Assembly: GCA_019426215.1 (NCBI GenBank)
Contig: CM033401.1
Location: 5,895,134 to 5,959,133, forward strand
Source: Buddleja alternifolia
Lineage: Eukaryota > Streptophyta > Magnoliopsida > Lamiales > Scrophulariaceae
Reading direction: 5' to 3'
Length of the DNA stretch: 64,000 nt
Shown: one piece after another, positions 1 to 11,843 of the stretch
Layout of the letters: every line of letters begins with the position of its first letter
Numbering within the stretch: position 1 is the stretch's first letter
Program-made: the position numbers and the translations under genes
Notes under the pieces: generated by a model
Databases searched by the model: none
Told to the model about the DNA's origin: nothing
Seen by the model: the letters and a program-made list of their open reading frames with translations, nothing else

Positions 1-44
1 GGCTAAATAATCACAGTTTTTTGATGTTTGATTATTATTAACAG

Positions 45-2788
45 GATCAGTAGTGTATAGCAATAATGATGTTGAGAATCAATGTGTCAGATCTTCTTCT
101 TCATCTAATTCTATATCATCTTCGGGCGGTTCAAAATATTGGGAACCAGTGTGTGCTACTGAGTTTAAACCTTGCATTGGTAAGGTATTTGAAAGCTTGA
201 AGTTTGCATTTGAGTTTTACAAAAGCTATGCTCGGTTATGTGGTTTTGATGTACGCAAGTGTTCCCAAAAAAGTCATAAGGATGGTACGATTATATCTAA
301 ACATTATGTATGTAGTCGTTCCGGTGTTTACACAAAATGTGATGATGTTGGTAGGAAGAAGAAGTGTATGATTGGTCGATGTGATTGTAACGCCAAGATT
401 CTAGTGAGGTTTAGTGCTTCCCAGGGATATGTTATAAAGAAATTTGTTGAGCGGCACAATCACGAGTTGGCGACCGACGAGGGAAAACAGTTTCTGAAAG
501 TTAATCGGAACATTGATCCATCCCAGATTATGTTTTGCTTAAACGCATCAAAGGTGAATGTTGGCGCCGTCAAATCACATTCATTCCTGAAGGAGATTGC
601 AGGTGGGTTTAATAATGTTGGGTCAACTTCTACAGACTTCAAAAACGCAAAAAGGGATGTGAAGCAATACGTCGGTGAGAACGATGGGGAGATGATTGTT
701 AGGAAATTTATGAATTTGAAAAAAGCGTGTGAAGGATTTTTTTTTGATTATGCCACAGATGATGACGGTTGTATGAGTAAGTTGTTTTGGGCTGATCCGA
801 TTGCAGTAAGGAATTTTGAACTATTTGGTGATGTTTGCTCAGTCGATGCAACATTTCGATCCAATAAGTAAGCACTCTTGTTTGAATGCATAATACATTT
901 TTTTTTAATATGTAATGAACATATGTTGTATAACACACTATCAGTTAATGTATATTATTCATTCAATAAATGTATAATGAATCATTAGTTAATGTATATT
1001 TGATTACCCTGTTAATAAATGTATAATGATTCATTAATTGTCGGTGTAATTCCTTTTCAGGTATCAAATGAAATTTGTTCCTTTTTCTGGATTAGATAAC
1101 CACAAGAGAATAGTCACATTTGGTGCTTCTCTAATCGCAAAAGAAGACATTGAGTCGTACACGTGGGTTTTTGAAGCTTTTACACGTGCAATGGGACGGG
1201 AACCAATCTATATTGTATCTGATCAATGTCCTGCTATGAAACAGGCTATTCCTAGTGTTTTTAAAAATGCTAGGCATCGTCTTTGCGCGTGGCATATCAT
1301 GAAGAAGTTCCCAACTAAGGTTTGTGTCTTTACTGCTTTTTTGAATCCATATTATATTAATGTGTTACAATAGCATTTGACATACTGTAGTATGATATGG
1401 TATTTAGTGTACAGTGCATTTTAATAAGATTTAATTTTATAATGTATAATGTGTTCGATATAGATTGTATAATGATACCTTTATGTAGTGTATAGTACAA
1501 TATATTATGCTGTATAATATGTTTTGCATTTGATTATTTTTTCTCCAGATTTCACCACATACAGGTAAATATGCTGAAGTAGTGAGAAAGGTGAATAATT
1601 TTGTGTATAATGACGAAATCACGCCACGTGAGTTTGAAGATGGTTGGAATGCTCTTATTTCAAAGTATGGGCTAAGCCATATTGAATGGCTTTCTGAAAT
1701 TTACGACAACAGACATTCGTGGGTATCCGCATTTTATCGAGATGTTTCGATGAGTGGGTTACTGAGGACTACATCGATTTCAGAGTCGATTAATTCATTC
1801 TTTAATCAATTCTATGTAAAGGGTGACACAATCATTGAGTTCTATAGTAGATTTGAAAGTGCTATGGACAGGCAAAGGAATACGAATGCAAGATTAAATC
1901 ACGAGTCTTTGGTCTCTAAACCATCATTAGAAACCCCTCTGCCGATAGAGGAGGATGCTTCAGAGGTATATACATGTGCTGTTTTCTATGACGTACAAGC
2001 GGAGATCAAAAAGTCTGCGTATCAAGTGATACTTCAAAGTCTAAATGTTGTTGATGGTGTGAAATCATTTGTCGTATTTGACTCCGACAACGAATCAGAG
2101 TTATATGAGGTATATCATTTTTTTATAGTGTATGTTATTATTATATATGTTGTATATTATTAAACAGTTAATGTATGTTACAGTTTGTTCATTGTATTTA
2201 TGTTAGGTGAAACATTTTGCATCGAACGATCAGGTTGATTGTTCTTGCCGACTGTTTTTGAGGCGGGGTATTTTGTGCAGACACATTTTCTTTGCATTCA
2301 ACCAAATCCGAATACTCAAATTGCCCGCCGAGTATGTTCTGAATAGATGGAGAAAAAATGCAGAAATTATGGCTTCTGATATAATTAATAACCAAGTCGG
2401 ACATTATCGCGCGATGATTGAGAAGAACACAAATGATGTGAGTCAAATTTGGATTGACTTTCAATCATGTTTAAATCTTGCAGGTTTTAACAAAGAAAAA
2501 CTCGACTACATAAAAAATCAATTGGTGGATATGAAGTCTCATTTGAGTGTCGGTGCGGACGATAACAATAAGAATAATAAGAATGCTGTTATCGAGACAC
2601 TAGTGGGACCCCAAATTGAGAACGAGCTCGGGATCAGAAATCCTCAAATGAGCCGATCTAAAGGGTGCGGTAAAAGAATTAAGAGCAGTGCTGAGATATC
2701 AAAGCATGTTCCTAAGAGGAGAAAATGCACTGTATGCGGAAAAGTTGATGGGCATAATGCAAGAACATGTCCATCAAAAGGAAAATAG
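45..2788 (+). CDS. FAR1/FRS-like MULE transposase, four exons visible, 5' partial
   Basis: Exons 45-867, 1061-1319, 1549-2109 and 2207-2788 have GT/AG junctions and join in frame without a stop. The first exon follows a good acceptor (TTATTAACAG), so earlier exons lie left of the window. Order of domains: a FAR1-type WRKY-GCM1 DNA-binding region (FEFYKSYARLCGF to ERHNHELA, about residues 45-140); the MULE transposase core with the first acidic residue in SVDATFRSN (its codons are followed by an intron) and the second in VSDQCPAM; then the FAR1-typical SISESINSFFNQF stretch; a SWIM zinc finger (DCSCRLFLRRGILCRHIFF); and a C-terminal zinc knuckle CTVCGKVDGHNARTC. The likely job is binding and moving the element. 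A host-domesticated FRS transcription factor is the alternative, but the convergent Ulp1 gene and TIR-like end favour a transposase. Confidence 0.85.
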
Positions 2789-3277
2789 AAGTGTTTTCTT
2801 TTTTTACAATTAGTACTGTACAATTAAGTAGCATTCAATGTATAACATATCATTTTATAGTGTATAATGATATGTTAATCAATGTATAATGATTGAAAGG
2901 ATCTCTGTGTATACTGAAACATTTATTGAAAGTGAATGAAGTGTATGTTAAAAAATGTCATAATGTATGTTGTATATTTTTTAGTGTTTTTTTAATTATA
3001 CTGTTTAATTATATACTTTAATTGAGTTTTTTTATTATGTACAGTGAATATATTGGGGCTGTTAGAATGTATAATTATGTGCTTTATATAACATTAATAA
3101 TTAAACTCAATGGCCAGAACAATATAAACAGGTTATGAGCAATGAACAATTTTTTTATATATTTAAACTGTTCAACTAAAACTAATAACGTGATGTACAA
3201 AAACTAATAAATTGTAAAAAAACTAATAACATGTACATCTAACAAAAAATGTTGTAAACGTATCACGTTGTTTAAAT
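2789..3277. other. Convergent intergenic spacer of the FAR1/Ulp1 element
   Basis: About 490 bp between the two stop codons, very AT-rich, with repeated TGTATAATG-like words and no open frame. It must hold the 3' UTRs and polyadenylation signals of both genes. Unlike the PMD-carrying MULEs in this window, it has no long tandem repeat. Confidence 0.6.
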
Positions 3278-6200
3278 CTAGCATTTCTTCCCCTTTTTCA
3301 GTTGGGCTTTTTCACGTTCCCAATCCCTTGATCGTTTGATAATGTCGTCCTTGAGTGTGTTCAAATCACAAGTGAGGATTTTCTCCAGATAAAGTGCTCT
3401 CAATCTAGTGAGTTTTGCAACTTGTCCTTTCTGCATTATATAAATATTAAAGTTAGATAGACAGGAAAATAAAGATTTTCAGAAACTTTCATTTCGTAGA
3501 ATAAAAAAGTGTAAATCATTACGCTTTTTGCACCCAATTCTGTATCCCAAGTCTTTAATCCCCCACCGAAGTAAGTTTCCATGTGACGCATTACAAAAAC
3601 ACCACAGTCCGAGCTGTTTCTGTGCGTACGCCATGGCATTGGAAGCCGTTCCATTTCTACCGTTGACAATGCTTGTGCAGCTGGATGGTTCATATCATTC
3701 AGGAATTTGGTAAACATGGCCCTCTGTTTTGAAACAATCAAACAAAAAAGCTATGAGGCACAGTGTATAAATATATTAATATCAGTATACAGTACATTAT
3801 CGACTTAATATACAGTGTATAATTAATAATTATACAATGTATACACAATCATTATACAGCAGTATAATATTATTAACAGTGTATTATCATATCATTATTA
3901 AGTGGGTTAATTGTGTGATAATGAAGATTTAACACATATATATTGACATAAAAAAATAAACATTAGTGTTTAAAGGATTGTTACCAAAGTGAATGGCACA
4001 TGTTGGTATTTGTTTTCGAACGACACATCCGTTTTGCTATTGTCAAGGATCTCAATAGCTGGCTGCTTCAAATTAAAGCACATCACGTAGTAGTGTCCAG
4101 CGTGAAGAATAGGAAAGACAACCTATATATCGATGGGATGAAAGTGGTGTTAATGAATCTCCATAAAATTCGATAATTTTAACAATGTAACGGTGTTAGC
4201 TTACCAACGTTACATCGGTTATGTTCACTCTTGGAAACATGTTCAGACGATTTGTGATGTTTTCCACGAATTTTTGATGCAGTGCATCATCATGTTTGGC
4301 GCCTTTGTTTGACGTGAAGAAAACCTGTTATCAAATTTTAAAAAAAAATTAGTTAGCGAGCAGAACATTATATCGTATGCATTAACAAGAAGTAAAGAAG
4401 TATATTCTACCGTGTCGGACACGTGAAAAAAAAAATCTAAGCGGTGATGTGGGTGCTCTTGTTGACTCGCCATTGTTCAACAGGTATGACCAGAGGTCTA
4501 TGACTCCAGATAAAAGCTCGGTCCGTTGAGACAATGTCTTTACATCCCAAATATAGCCAAGTACATCACCACTTGTGAAAACAACAGTTCTGTAAAATCA
4601 TATATATAGTGTAATAAGTTATTGTTCATTATACAGAATGTATAATGATGTAATATCATGTTAATCAATATTACCATTATACATAGTACATTCAGTTATT
4701 ACATAGTGTGTATTTAAAATTCAAAGGAATACAAATAGAACAATTGTATTATAAATGTACTCACATGTCGTCTTCGGCAACTTGATTCACCCAATCCCAT
4801 AGCCTTTTTTCATTTGCGCCCTGTTTTGAGATTATATTCACAACCCGTTGAACATATGGAGAACACAAGTCTGGAGCTGGTTTGAATTGTCTCTTTGTTT
4901 CTCCAATGATCTCAACAGCCGGGGCAATGGTAACGTCTGGATGAGGGAATCGTTCTGTGACAATGGATTTTTCGTCCCTTGTTGTCACATCTGGAGATGC
5001 TTGCTCAGAGATGTGGGAGGTGTCACCGGTGTATTGTCTAGCAATTGACAACACAGCCCCCTCTGGATCATCCTGACGCGGTTTCTCCGGTGTTTGTGTC
5101 AACAAGTTGAAGGTTGGCTGTGAATGTACTCGTGGACGTACTCTCTTAACCGGTGTAGTTTGTTCGGGTTGGAGAGGCGGATCAGCTGGGGCGGCTGCAT
5201 GTTGTTCAGGTGAGGAAGGGGCACCTGGTTGATATGTTCTTGCCTCTGGTTCCCCCGCTGGATCCTCCTGACGCGGTTTTTCCGGTGTTTGCGTCAACAA
5301 ATTGAAGGTGGGCTGTGAATAAACCGGTGGACTTATTCTCTTAACCGGTGTAGTTTGTTCGGGTTGGAGAGGCGGATCAGATTGGGCGGCTGCATGTTGT
5401 TCAGGTGAGGAAGGGGCCTCTGGTTGATAAGAACTTGTCTCTGGTTTTGTTCTATACAGTTTTTCAACATGATCTAACACCCTTTTTTCAATCACCTTCA
5501 ACCGTGGATTTGATGGAAGAATGGAGTCACATGATTGGATGTATCCATTGTACTTAATAAGCTTATCCACCAGGTCCAATGCAGCCCTTTCCAAATTGAA
5601 AATCATCCCCTGCGTATACAGTAGTGTTCAAACCATTATACACTATATTTAAGTACAATTATACATCATGTGATTGAAAAGTATACAGTTATAATAATTT
5701 GACTAATTACATAAAGATGCATACCTCTTCAAATGTATTCCAGTCCTTGATGGATGCATCTGATACTGTGGGAGCTTCTAAAGAGGTAGTGGGTTGTTTG
5801 GGAGCTTCAATATGTTGTGCAACATGCTTCCCTTTGTCAGCCTTCATTTCCCACTGCCCCTTTGATATGATCCCCTGGCCAAAAACTCCCTGTTTAATCT
5901 CTATGTTACTCTTTTCCCGTAGCGCAGAGTCTGTCCAAGTGAGCCAAGTTGGGATTGATCTTGGTACTGTCCTATGCCCCTTGTAGTTGACTCTGTCAGC
6001 ATACAATATCTGAATTTGGAGGAAAAGAAAAAAGTTGAGATCATAGAAGTATACAGTAACATGTAAACCATTATTCAGTATATGATAAACCATTATACAC
6101 TAGATAATATACTATTATACAGTGCTATTCATATAACACATTATAACACATTACAGGGTATGAGTTATACACTGTAAATTATACACATTATAACACATTA

Positions 6201-8178
6201 TACACATTATAATGTGTTCATATAACACATTACAGGGTATGAGTTATACACTGTAAAATATAGTGTTAAGTTCATTTAACACATTAGACACATTATACAC
6301 TAAATCAACAAAAATACATTATACACATTACACACATTATAACACATTATAGTGTATGAGTTATACACTGTAAAATATAGTGTTAAGTTCATATAGCACA
6401 TTATAACACATTATAGTGTATGAGTTATACACTGTAAAATATAGTGTTAAGTTCATATAGCAAATTATAACACATTATAGTGTATGAGTTATACACTGTA
6501 AAATATAGTGTTAAGTTCATTTAACACATTATACACATTATACACTAAATCAACAAAAACACATTATTGGAACACAACCAACATCAGAAGAGGCACTGTA
6601 AACTTACAATCATAAATAGAAGAGGTCCAGTGTACATGCGTTTCGCCGGATCCTCTTCCCAAACGTGTTTTGTGTCTCCCAAACTATTCAGGACTAGTCC
6701 GGGCCAATTGTATCTTGACAACTCATCAAGAGACCCCTTGAAATTGAGTATCTTCTTGTTGACGAATGGTGTACCAGGGGTCTCTATCAAGCAATTATAC
6801 ATAATCATCATAAAATTCAGCTTGAATTGAGTTGTGAGTTGTTTATCAGATTGAATTGCCTTCACGACCATTGACGCTGAAACTTTAAACTTTTTGGACT
6901 TATCAAGGCCAAATTGGTCAGTGAATGTGTCTAATCTCTTTTGATTTTTTACAGTGAGGTCTATAGGCCGCTTCCCGTGTGGAAATCCCAAAACCTCGGC
7001 CACATCATACTCTGTAATATTTATTTTTCCTCCGGGCAGAGTAAGCCTGAAATTTGCTGGATTTAAAGATTTTAGAACTTTATATCCAAGCCGGTGAGGC
7101 AGCTCTGTAATGTTGAAATCCAAAAAGGATCCGAACCCGGATTGTCTCACCCATTCCCGTTGTGGTTCGGTCAGTTTTGAAAGAGTATCCACCAAGACCT
7201 TCATCGATACTCTTATTCGTGTATATTCAACCACTTTCCTTTTCCCCTTTGGTGGCAGTTTGGATACGGTCTGGGTTTTCTGTTTTTTAGATTTTGTTTT
7301 TATAGGAGGGCGGTGTGTCGCGCGTCTTTTCCGAGCAGCAGGTTGTTGGTCTGATTTGGTATCTTCGTCTTGATCAGACGATTCTTTTCCTGATTGTACG
7401 TATTCCTCATTAGTACTAGGTTGTTCAACACTAAGAGGCTCAACAACATCGGCAGGCACAAGTTGCAACCTCTCAATTGAATTGGTAGAGGATGAATCTG
7501 CTTCAGCATCTGCATTACAGAGTAGACAAAGACATCATACACTAAAAAATTAAGTATAATGTATAATGTAAATCACAAATCCAGATTATACATACACAAA
7601 TATTATACACAGTGTTATTCATGTTTTATACACTTCAATGCAAACCATTATACACCCAAATATGCAGTATGTGCATACACAGTACAATTAATATGATGTA
7701 TAATATTATACACAGTGTTATTCATTATTATACATTACAATGCAAACCATATGTTATTATACACAGTGTTATTCATAGGTTATTCATTATACACAGTGTT
7801 ATTATACACAGTGTTAATATGATGTATAATATTATACACAGTGTTATTCATTATTATACACAGTGTTATTCATTATTCATTTTATATATTATACATTTAG
7901 AATGAAGAAAATGACGTAATTATATACAGCATATGTTACTCAAATATGCATATAACCTAACCATAATATTACACCCATAGGTACATAAGCCATCAAAACA
8001 AATAAAACCAGCGTATAGATACATTGCGCGTTCCCAATATAGTTGTAATACACAGAGTATACGTACAGAAGCCATCAAAATCCACAAAATACGTAATATT
8101 GTCACCCATAGGTCGAAGAAGAAATGAAAAGTGTGTATAATCGATACCTGTTATTCTGGATGGATTTTTCGTCCTCAT
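3278..8178 (-). CDS. Ulp1-like cysteine protease (C48 family) carried by the MULE, nine exons
   Basis: Exons in transcript order: 8178-8148, 7509-6608, 6009-5725, 5609-4765, 4589-4411, 4324-4205, 4122-3985, 3723-3523, 3430-3278, all with GT/AG junctions, about 950 codons. The N-terminal third is basic (RKRRATHRPPIKTKSKK) and then has the domain common in plant Ulp1-transposon proteins (FGSFLDFNITELPHRLGY). The middle is Pro/Gln-rich with two near-identical repeats (YQPEAPSSPEQHAAA and YQPGAPSSPEQHAAA). The protease triad is visible: His in LHAGHYYVMCFN, Asp in LDNS, Cys in NSSDCGVFVMRHME. Family members cleave SUMO-like conjugates; the transposon role is unknown. One oddity: a run of ten A at 4426-4435 makes exon 5 one base too long. 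With nine, the frame reads through FFFHVSDT into the next exon. That may be a real frameshift or a homopolymer error. Confidence 0.8.
6120..6572. repeat. Intronic tandem repeat, 64-bp unit
   Basis: Within intron 2 of the Ulp1-like gene. The word TGTTAAGTTCAT recurs at 6264, 6381, 6445 and 6509. The last three are exactly 64 bp apart and nearly identical, built from ACACATTATA, GAGTTATACACTG and TAAAATATAG blocks. The left part is a more degenerate version of the same words. Noncoding. Confidence 0.85.
7555..7885. repeat. Degenerate repeat of ATTATACACAGTGTTATTC words in intron 1
   Basis: Intron 1 of the Ulp1-like gene (7510-8147) contains at least seven copies of ATTATACACAGTGTTATTC or part of it, with irregular spacing of roughly 20-110 bp. 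The rest of the intron (7886-8147) shows nothing recognisable. Confidence 0.7.
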
Positions 8179-8524
8179 TTTTTTGATGAAAATGAAATCG
8201 GTTTGCGAGAGTATCAGAACTAGGGTTACCAGCTATAGAAAATTAGAGTTTAATTTTGGCAGGTTTTAAAAATGGGAGAGATTTCGACGAAATCTGTATG
8301 TTTATTAGGTTTAAAATTGGGAGAGATTTCAGGGGAGACGGGGGAGAGAATGTAGGAGAGAATCGAGGTATAATGGGTGTAAATTACCAAAATACCCCGC
8401 AGACAGCTTAATATTTGGGTTTCCTGCGTGTACAGTGAATAATTTGGACCGTTGGATTTAATTGATCCAATGGTGTATATTGGGTCTTATATCTTATCTA
8501 AGAGAGGGTATGTATTAGATCTTG

Positions 8525-8530
<6 letters not shown>
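8179..8530. promoter_or_regulatory. Putative promoter and right terminal region of the FAR1/Ulp1 element
   Basis: The stretch upstream of the Ulp1-like start has no open frame. It contains repeated AAATTGGGAGAGATTTC words and ends in an inverted pair (CCGTTGGAT about 8451, ATCCAATGG about 8465) followed by CTTATCTAAGAGAGGG. It must include the Ulp1 promoter and probably the right TIR. No clear TATA box could be chosen. Confidence 0.45.
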
Positions 8531-8563
<33 letters not shown>

Positions 8564-8609
8564 GATATGTATTCGATTCGCACCAATAATCTTATAGTAA
8601 ATACTATGA

Positions 8610-8656
<47 letters not shown>
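8529..8656. repeat. TA and ATA microsatellites
   Basis: A pure TA run at about 8529-8561 and an ATA/AAT run at about 8611-8656, separated by the first bases of the segmental duplication. Copy B near 45806-45826 has a shorter AAT run at the matching place, so the triplet run expanded or contracted after duplication. Confidence 0.9.
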
Positions 8657-9270
8657 TGAGTAATTCTGAAGGAAATTCAATGTCGATTTTATTCTTCCTC
8701 AAGATGGGTATTTATTTTTTATACAGATTTGATGGAGAGTATCTAATAAGGTAGCTAATTAATACAAGATACTATTACCACAGTAGATATAGTAGTTGTC
8801 AATAATAAAATATCACACATCCTTTTATTTATGCTAGATATAGTCAGGAGAGATTTGGTTCAATCAATCTAGTAATTTAGGCTTGACTTCCTCGGTTTAA
8901 TATGGTTAGCCTCCTTGACTTGATTGAGGTTGTGTAGAGCCCTTCAATGATGTGGATTGGTCCTTGCTCGTGCATCTTGCCAAGTTTATTATTAGATTTC
9001 AGCCCCAAATAGTTATTTTCCACTCACATCAATGCTAATACAAAGCTAATAATATATATATTAATAAAAAATCAGTCAAATATATTATTTTTTTAATTGG
9101 CTCGAGCTCGAACCGAACAATTTGATTAGGCTCGCCCGTAGTTCGGTTCATGTGCACCCCAACCTGCAGTGCAGAGCCTTATCCGAGCAATATTTTTTCG
9201 TTTATTTATTAGGGTTTGGGAAGCAGTTTGAGAAAACACTCCTAAGCGACGGCGCGTGAGGTATAATATT
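8562..9270. repeat. Segmental duplication, copy A part 1 (matches 45762-46726)
   Basis: Shared landmarks in the same order include CCTTTTATTTATGCTAG, CTTCAATGATGTGGATTGG, CACCCCAACCTGC and GGCGCGTGAGGTATAATATT. Copy A lacks about 200 bp present in copy B near 45830-46030. The right part (9090-9170) is a GAGCTCGA-rich MITE end (RC of GGTTGGGGTGCACATG). No gene is visible. Confidence 0.85.
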
Positions 9271-9299
9271 TGACCTGTAACTATATGCCTTCAGTAGTG

Positions 9300-9880
9300 C
9301 AGTGTTCTGAAAATCGGACCGGACAGCGAATCGGAAAAGTGACCGGGTCACGAGTCGCAGGTTCAACCGTCGGGTCAACTGCGATCGAACCGATGATGTC
9401 ATAATTATGCAATAAATAATAATTAATATATCATTAAATATGAATATATATATATATATATTTCCTAAATATATATTGAACTGAAAGAAAACACTGAATT
9501 TTTTTTACCTCAAGAGTATCTTAAGTATACACAAAATATACATATCAAAATACATTTCATTAAAGCAATACAGATTCAAAAATGAAGAAATATAAAAGTA
9601 ATTAGGGGAGAAAAATTGCAGGAATTGGAATCCTAGATATGCGAGGTGATTTTAGATTTGGGGAGGGGGGGGGGGGGCGATTTCAGATTTCTAGATTTTA
9701 AAAGGTAAAATTTCATTTATTAATTTTAGGACTGGTTTTACCGGTTGAACCGGCGGCTCGAGCAGTTTTGACCGATTTTGAGCCCTAAACGAGTTTTTCG
9801 CATAACCGGACAGGAATTGCTGGCCTATTCCGGTTTTAACTGGTCCGACCATTCGGTCCTGTCCGATTTTCACAACACTG
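9300..9880. mobile_element. hAT-type MITE, 581 bp
   Basis: The ends are inverted: CAGTGTTCTGAAAATCGGAC on the left and, reverse-complemented, CAGTGTTGTGAAAATCGGAC on the right. Flanks are CAGTAGTG and CAGTAGGG, an 8-bp target-site duplication with one mismatch, as expected for hAT elements. It is absent from copy B of the duplication. It contains a G homopolymer near 9661-9678 and no transposase, so it is non-autonomous. Confidence 0.85.
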
Positions 9881-9888
9881 CAGTAGGG

Positions 9889-10214
9889 CTGATACGATTT
9901 GCCCTGTGCATCAGGTAATTTCAGTCTTTGATATGACATGGCGCTGTCCCTCTTTTATTTTTTCTTCTTTAGTGTGGTGAATAGAATTGGTCTCATAATT
10001 TACTTATCTATTGCTTATTCCAGAGGACTAAGGACAGCTAAATTCATATATTTATTAACCTTAAATGATGGGGTTTTTGGGAAGAAAAGTTGGTGGAATG
10101 AGTTTTTAGATTAAAAAATACTATCATGGGTTGTGCGGATAAAAAATTTATTTTAAAGAATTTTTAGTAATTTTTCCTTTATTTTATCATCCCACAGTGT
10201 TGTATATAACAGAT
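9889..10214. other. Gene-free stretch, partly shared with copy B
   Basis: No open frame or TIR seen. The stretch around 9970-10012 (GGTGAATAGAATTGGTCTC) matches 48050-48090 in copy B, so this is old duplicated intergenic DNA from which most of the copy B counterpart has been displaced by insertions. Confidence 0.5.
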
Positions 10215-10696
10215 ATTGACTTTTTTTATTTTTGAAAATCTCTTATGCACTTATTATACATATATCAAGTGAAATACGTACAAAATATTATTTTGCAACA
10301 TGTGATCTGAACTGAGTTATAAGGTATGTTATATGTTATTAGAATTTAGAAGGGGGAAAAAGTGAATAAACATAAAGAAACTTGAGCGGAATTCATCAGA
10401 GCTCCAAACCATCCATATCTTAATTAAGTGTGAAATTTGTTGAACATATAAATGATAGACATTGTATCACATACAAATGATCAATACATTTATAGATGTG
10501 AATTGTTGCGTCGTGTAAGAAAGGAAAAAATTGCGATACGACACCCACAATGCAGCAATATGCAGATGTAATAGTTCATATCAAATTTGACCATGCTCAA
10601 ATAAATTATGTAATAAGTGAATTATATTTATCATATGATCAAAATATATAATCCACAAGAGTGACTAATAACAATACAATAGTTACAAAACTCGTG
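10215..10696. repeat. Segmental duplication, copy A part 2 (matches 51064-51550)
   Basis: Near-continuous similarity to copy B, including CTCTTATGCAC, AGAGCTCCAAACCATCC, GTTGCGTCGTGTAAGAAAGG and CACCCACAATGCAGCAATATGC, with scattered substitutions and small indels. Noncoding on both strands. Confidence 0.9.
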
Positions 10697-11488
10697 TCTT
10701 ATCTCTAGTTCAGTGGAACATGGCAGCTGTCTTTAAACACATTTGGAACATTGCCCAAAAGTCAGACTCTATGTGGATACACTGGGTCATGCCTACTACA
10801 TTAAAACAAGTAGTGTGTAAACAATTGAAAGTAAGAGTTCTAATTCTTGGTTCTGGAAACGGTTACTAGCCATTCGAGACCTCTTTCTTGATGCTGCAGA
10901 TATGGCCCATAACAATTGGAAAGCAGGGAGATTCTCGATACATAGTGCTTATGATCACATGACTGAACATGGTGAGGAGGTGCCGTGGATGAAATTGTTA
11001 TGGGGTAAAGGCCCGATTGCCAAGCATAGATTTATTGTGTGGATGGCCTTATTGATTAGGTTCAAAACCAAGGACATAATTATTGTTTGGAAGCCCCTGG
11101 TGGATTTGACTTGTGTGCTCTGTAGATGAGACGAGGAAAGTCGAGATCATATTTTTTTCAAATGCGAGTTTACACAAGAGGTTATGAAGAAATGTTGGCA
11201 TTATTTTGACATCAAGTGTAGATTTATGACCTGGATAGAAACTATACAATGGGTGGCTAAGATTGGCAGAGGAAAAATAGAAAATAGCTGTAAGAAACGG
11301 GTTTGTTTGCTGCTATTGTTTATAACATTTGGCTAGAAAGAAATAGGCGTGTCTTTAACAGTGGCTCTAGTAGTGTTGATTGTACTGTTGCGAGAATCTG
11401 GAAATTTGTGCAATGTAAGTTTGACAGAAAGAGTAGATGTACAGTTGAATAAGTTTAAATATACACTTACCTTGTTCCAAAAAAAAAT
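10697..11488 (+). pseudogene. 5'-truncated LINE: 3' end of reverse-transcriptase ORF with zf-RVT region
   Basis: With several frame changes the translation reads like the C-terminal part of plant non-LTR reverse transcriptases: NIAQKSDSMWIHWV, then a WFWKRLL-like segment, then KAGRFSIHSAYDHMTEHG, LWGKGPIAKHRFIVWMALL and the CVLCR / HIFFKCEF zinc-binding (zf-RVT) motif. The longest open stretch is 10902-11129. The 3' end is an A-run near 11480-11488. The insert sits between blocks contiguous in copy B (51545 and 51590), so it arrived after the duplication or was lost from B. It is dead: the catalytic domain is missing and stops are present. Confidence 0.75.
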
Positions 11489-11580
11489 GAAAATTTTCAT
11501 TGTATATTAATGTGTGTGACTAACTATATATATAGCCAATTATCTTATTTATGCGAAATCCTAGCCCGAGTCTTATTCGG
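11489..11580. repeat. Segmental duplication, copy A part 3a, ending in the MULE1 target site
   Basis: Matches 51590-51688 in copy B (AAAATTTTCATTGTATATTA, TTATGCGAAATCCTAGC). It ends with TCTTATTCGG at 11571-11580, the left target-site duplication of MULE1. Copy B reads TCTTATTTGG uninterrupted and is therefore the empty site. Confidence 0.9.
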
Positions 11581-11843
11581 GGAAATTTAAATAAATAATA
11601 CAAAAATAAGTAAAAATTCTTTAAATAATACAACTTTAATTGTGTATCAGAAAATAGCACATTCCGCGCTCAGACAACGTGGAATTAGACTGATTCCGCG
11701 CTGCCCCGAGAGCGGAATGTATTAAAATATTTTTTTTAGAAAAATATCTGCCCACTCCGCTCTTGAGCAGAGCGGAATGGGCAGAATTGTTTTAAAAAAA
11801 AATAAAAAACCCATTTCGCATTCAGGCAAAGCGGATTGGACAG
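11581..11843. repeat. MULE1 left TIR with hairpin units
   Basis: Pairs with the reverse complement of 21219-21477. The outer part shares AAATAAATAATACAAA and TCAGAAAATAGCA words with the other MULEs here. The inner part is a series of imperfect palindromes built on CATTCCGCTCT...AGAGCGGAATG. The stretch after the TIR (11844-11952) looks like a transcribed leader ending in a donor site at 11953. Confidence 0.9.

Larger units (their letters stand above)
1..8530. mobile_element. Large FAR1/Ulp1-carrying Mutator-like element (left end outside window)
   Basis: A FAR1-type transposase gene on the + strand and a Ulp1-like protease gene on the - strand meet tail to tail near 2790-3277, an arrangement known for Ulp1-carrying plant MULEs (the Kaonashi/CUMULE type). 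The right end is inferred near 8530, where gene-like sequence passes into a TA microsatellite and then into sequence shared with copy B of the segmental duplication. The last bases on the - strand read GGGTCAAGATCTAATAC, a plausible TIR start. The left end is off the window, so neither the TIR pair nor the target-site duplication can be checked. Both genes are well preserved, so this is the youngest-looking and possibly autonomous element here. Confidence 0.75.

Noticed and set aside
6381..6572. Regular repeat that might be taken for a CRISPR array
   Set aside because: Units are contiguous 64-bp tandem copies with no unique spacers, inside a plant transposon intron.
7612..7905. 97-codon frame with IHSVIHYY repeats
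   Set aside because: Translation of the ATTATACACAGTG intronic repeat in the Ulp1-like gene.
9202..9939. Two - strand frames in the 9.2-9.9 kb region
   Set aside because: They fall across the inverted arms of a hAT-type MITE and show no domain.
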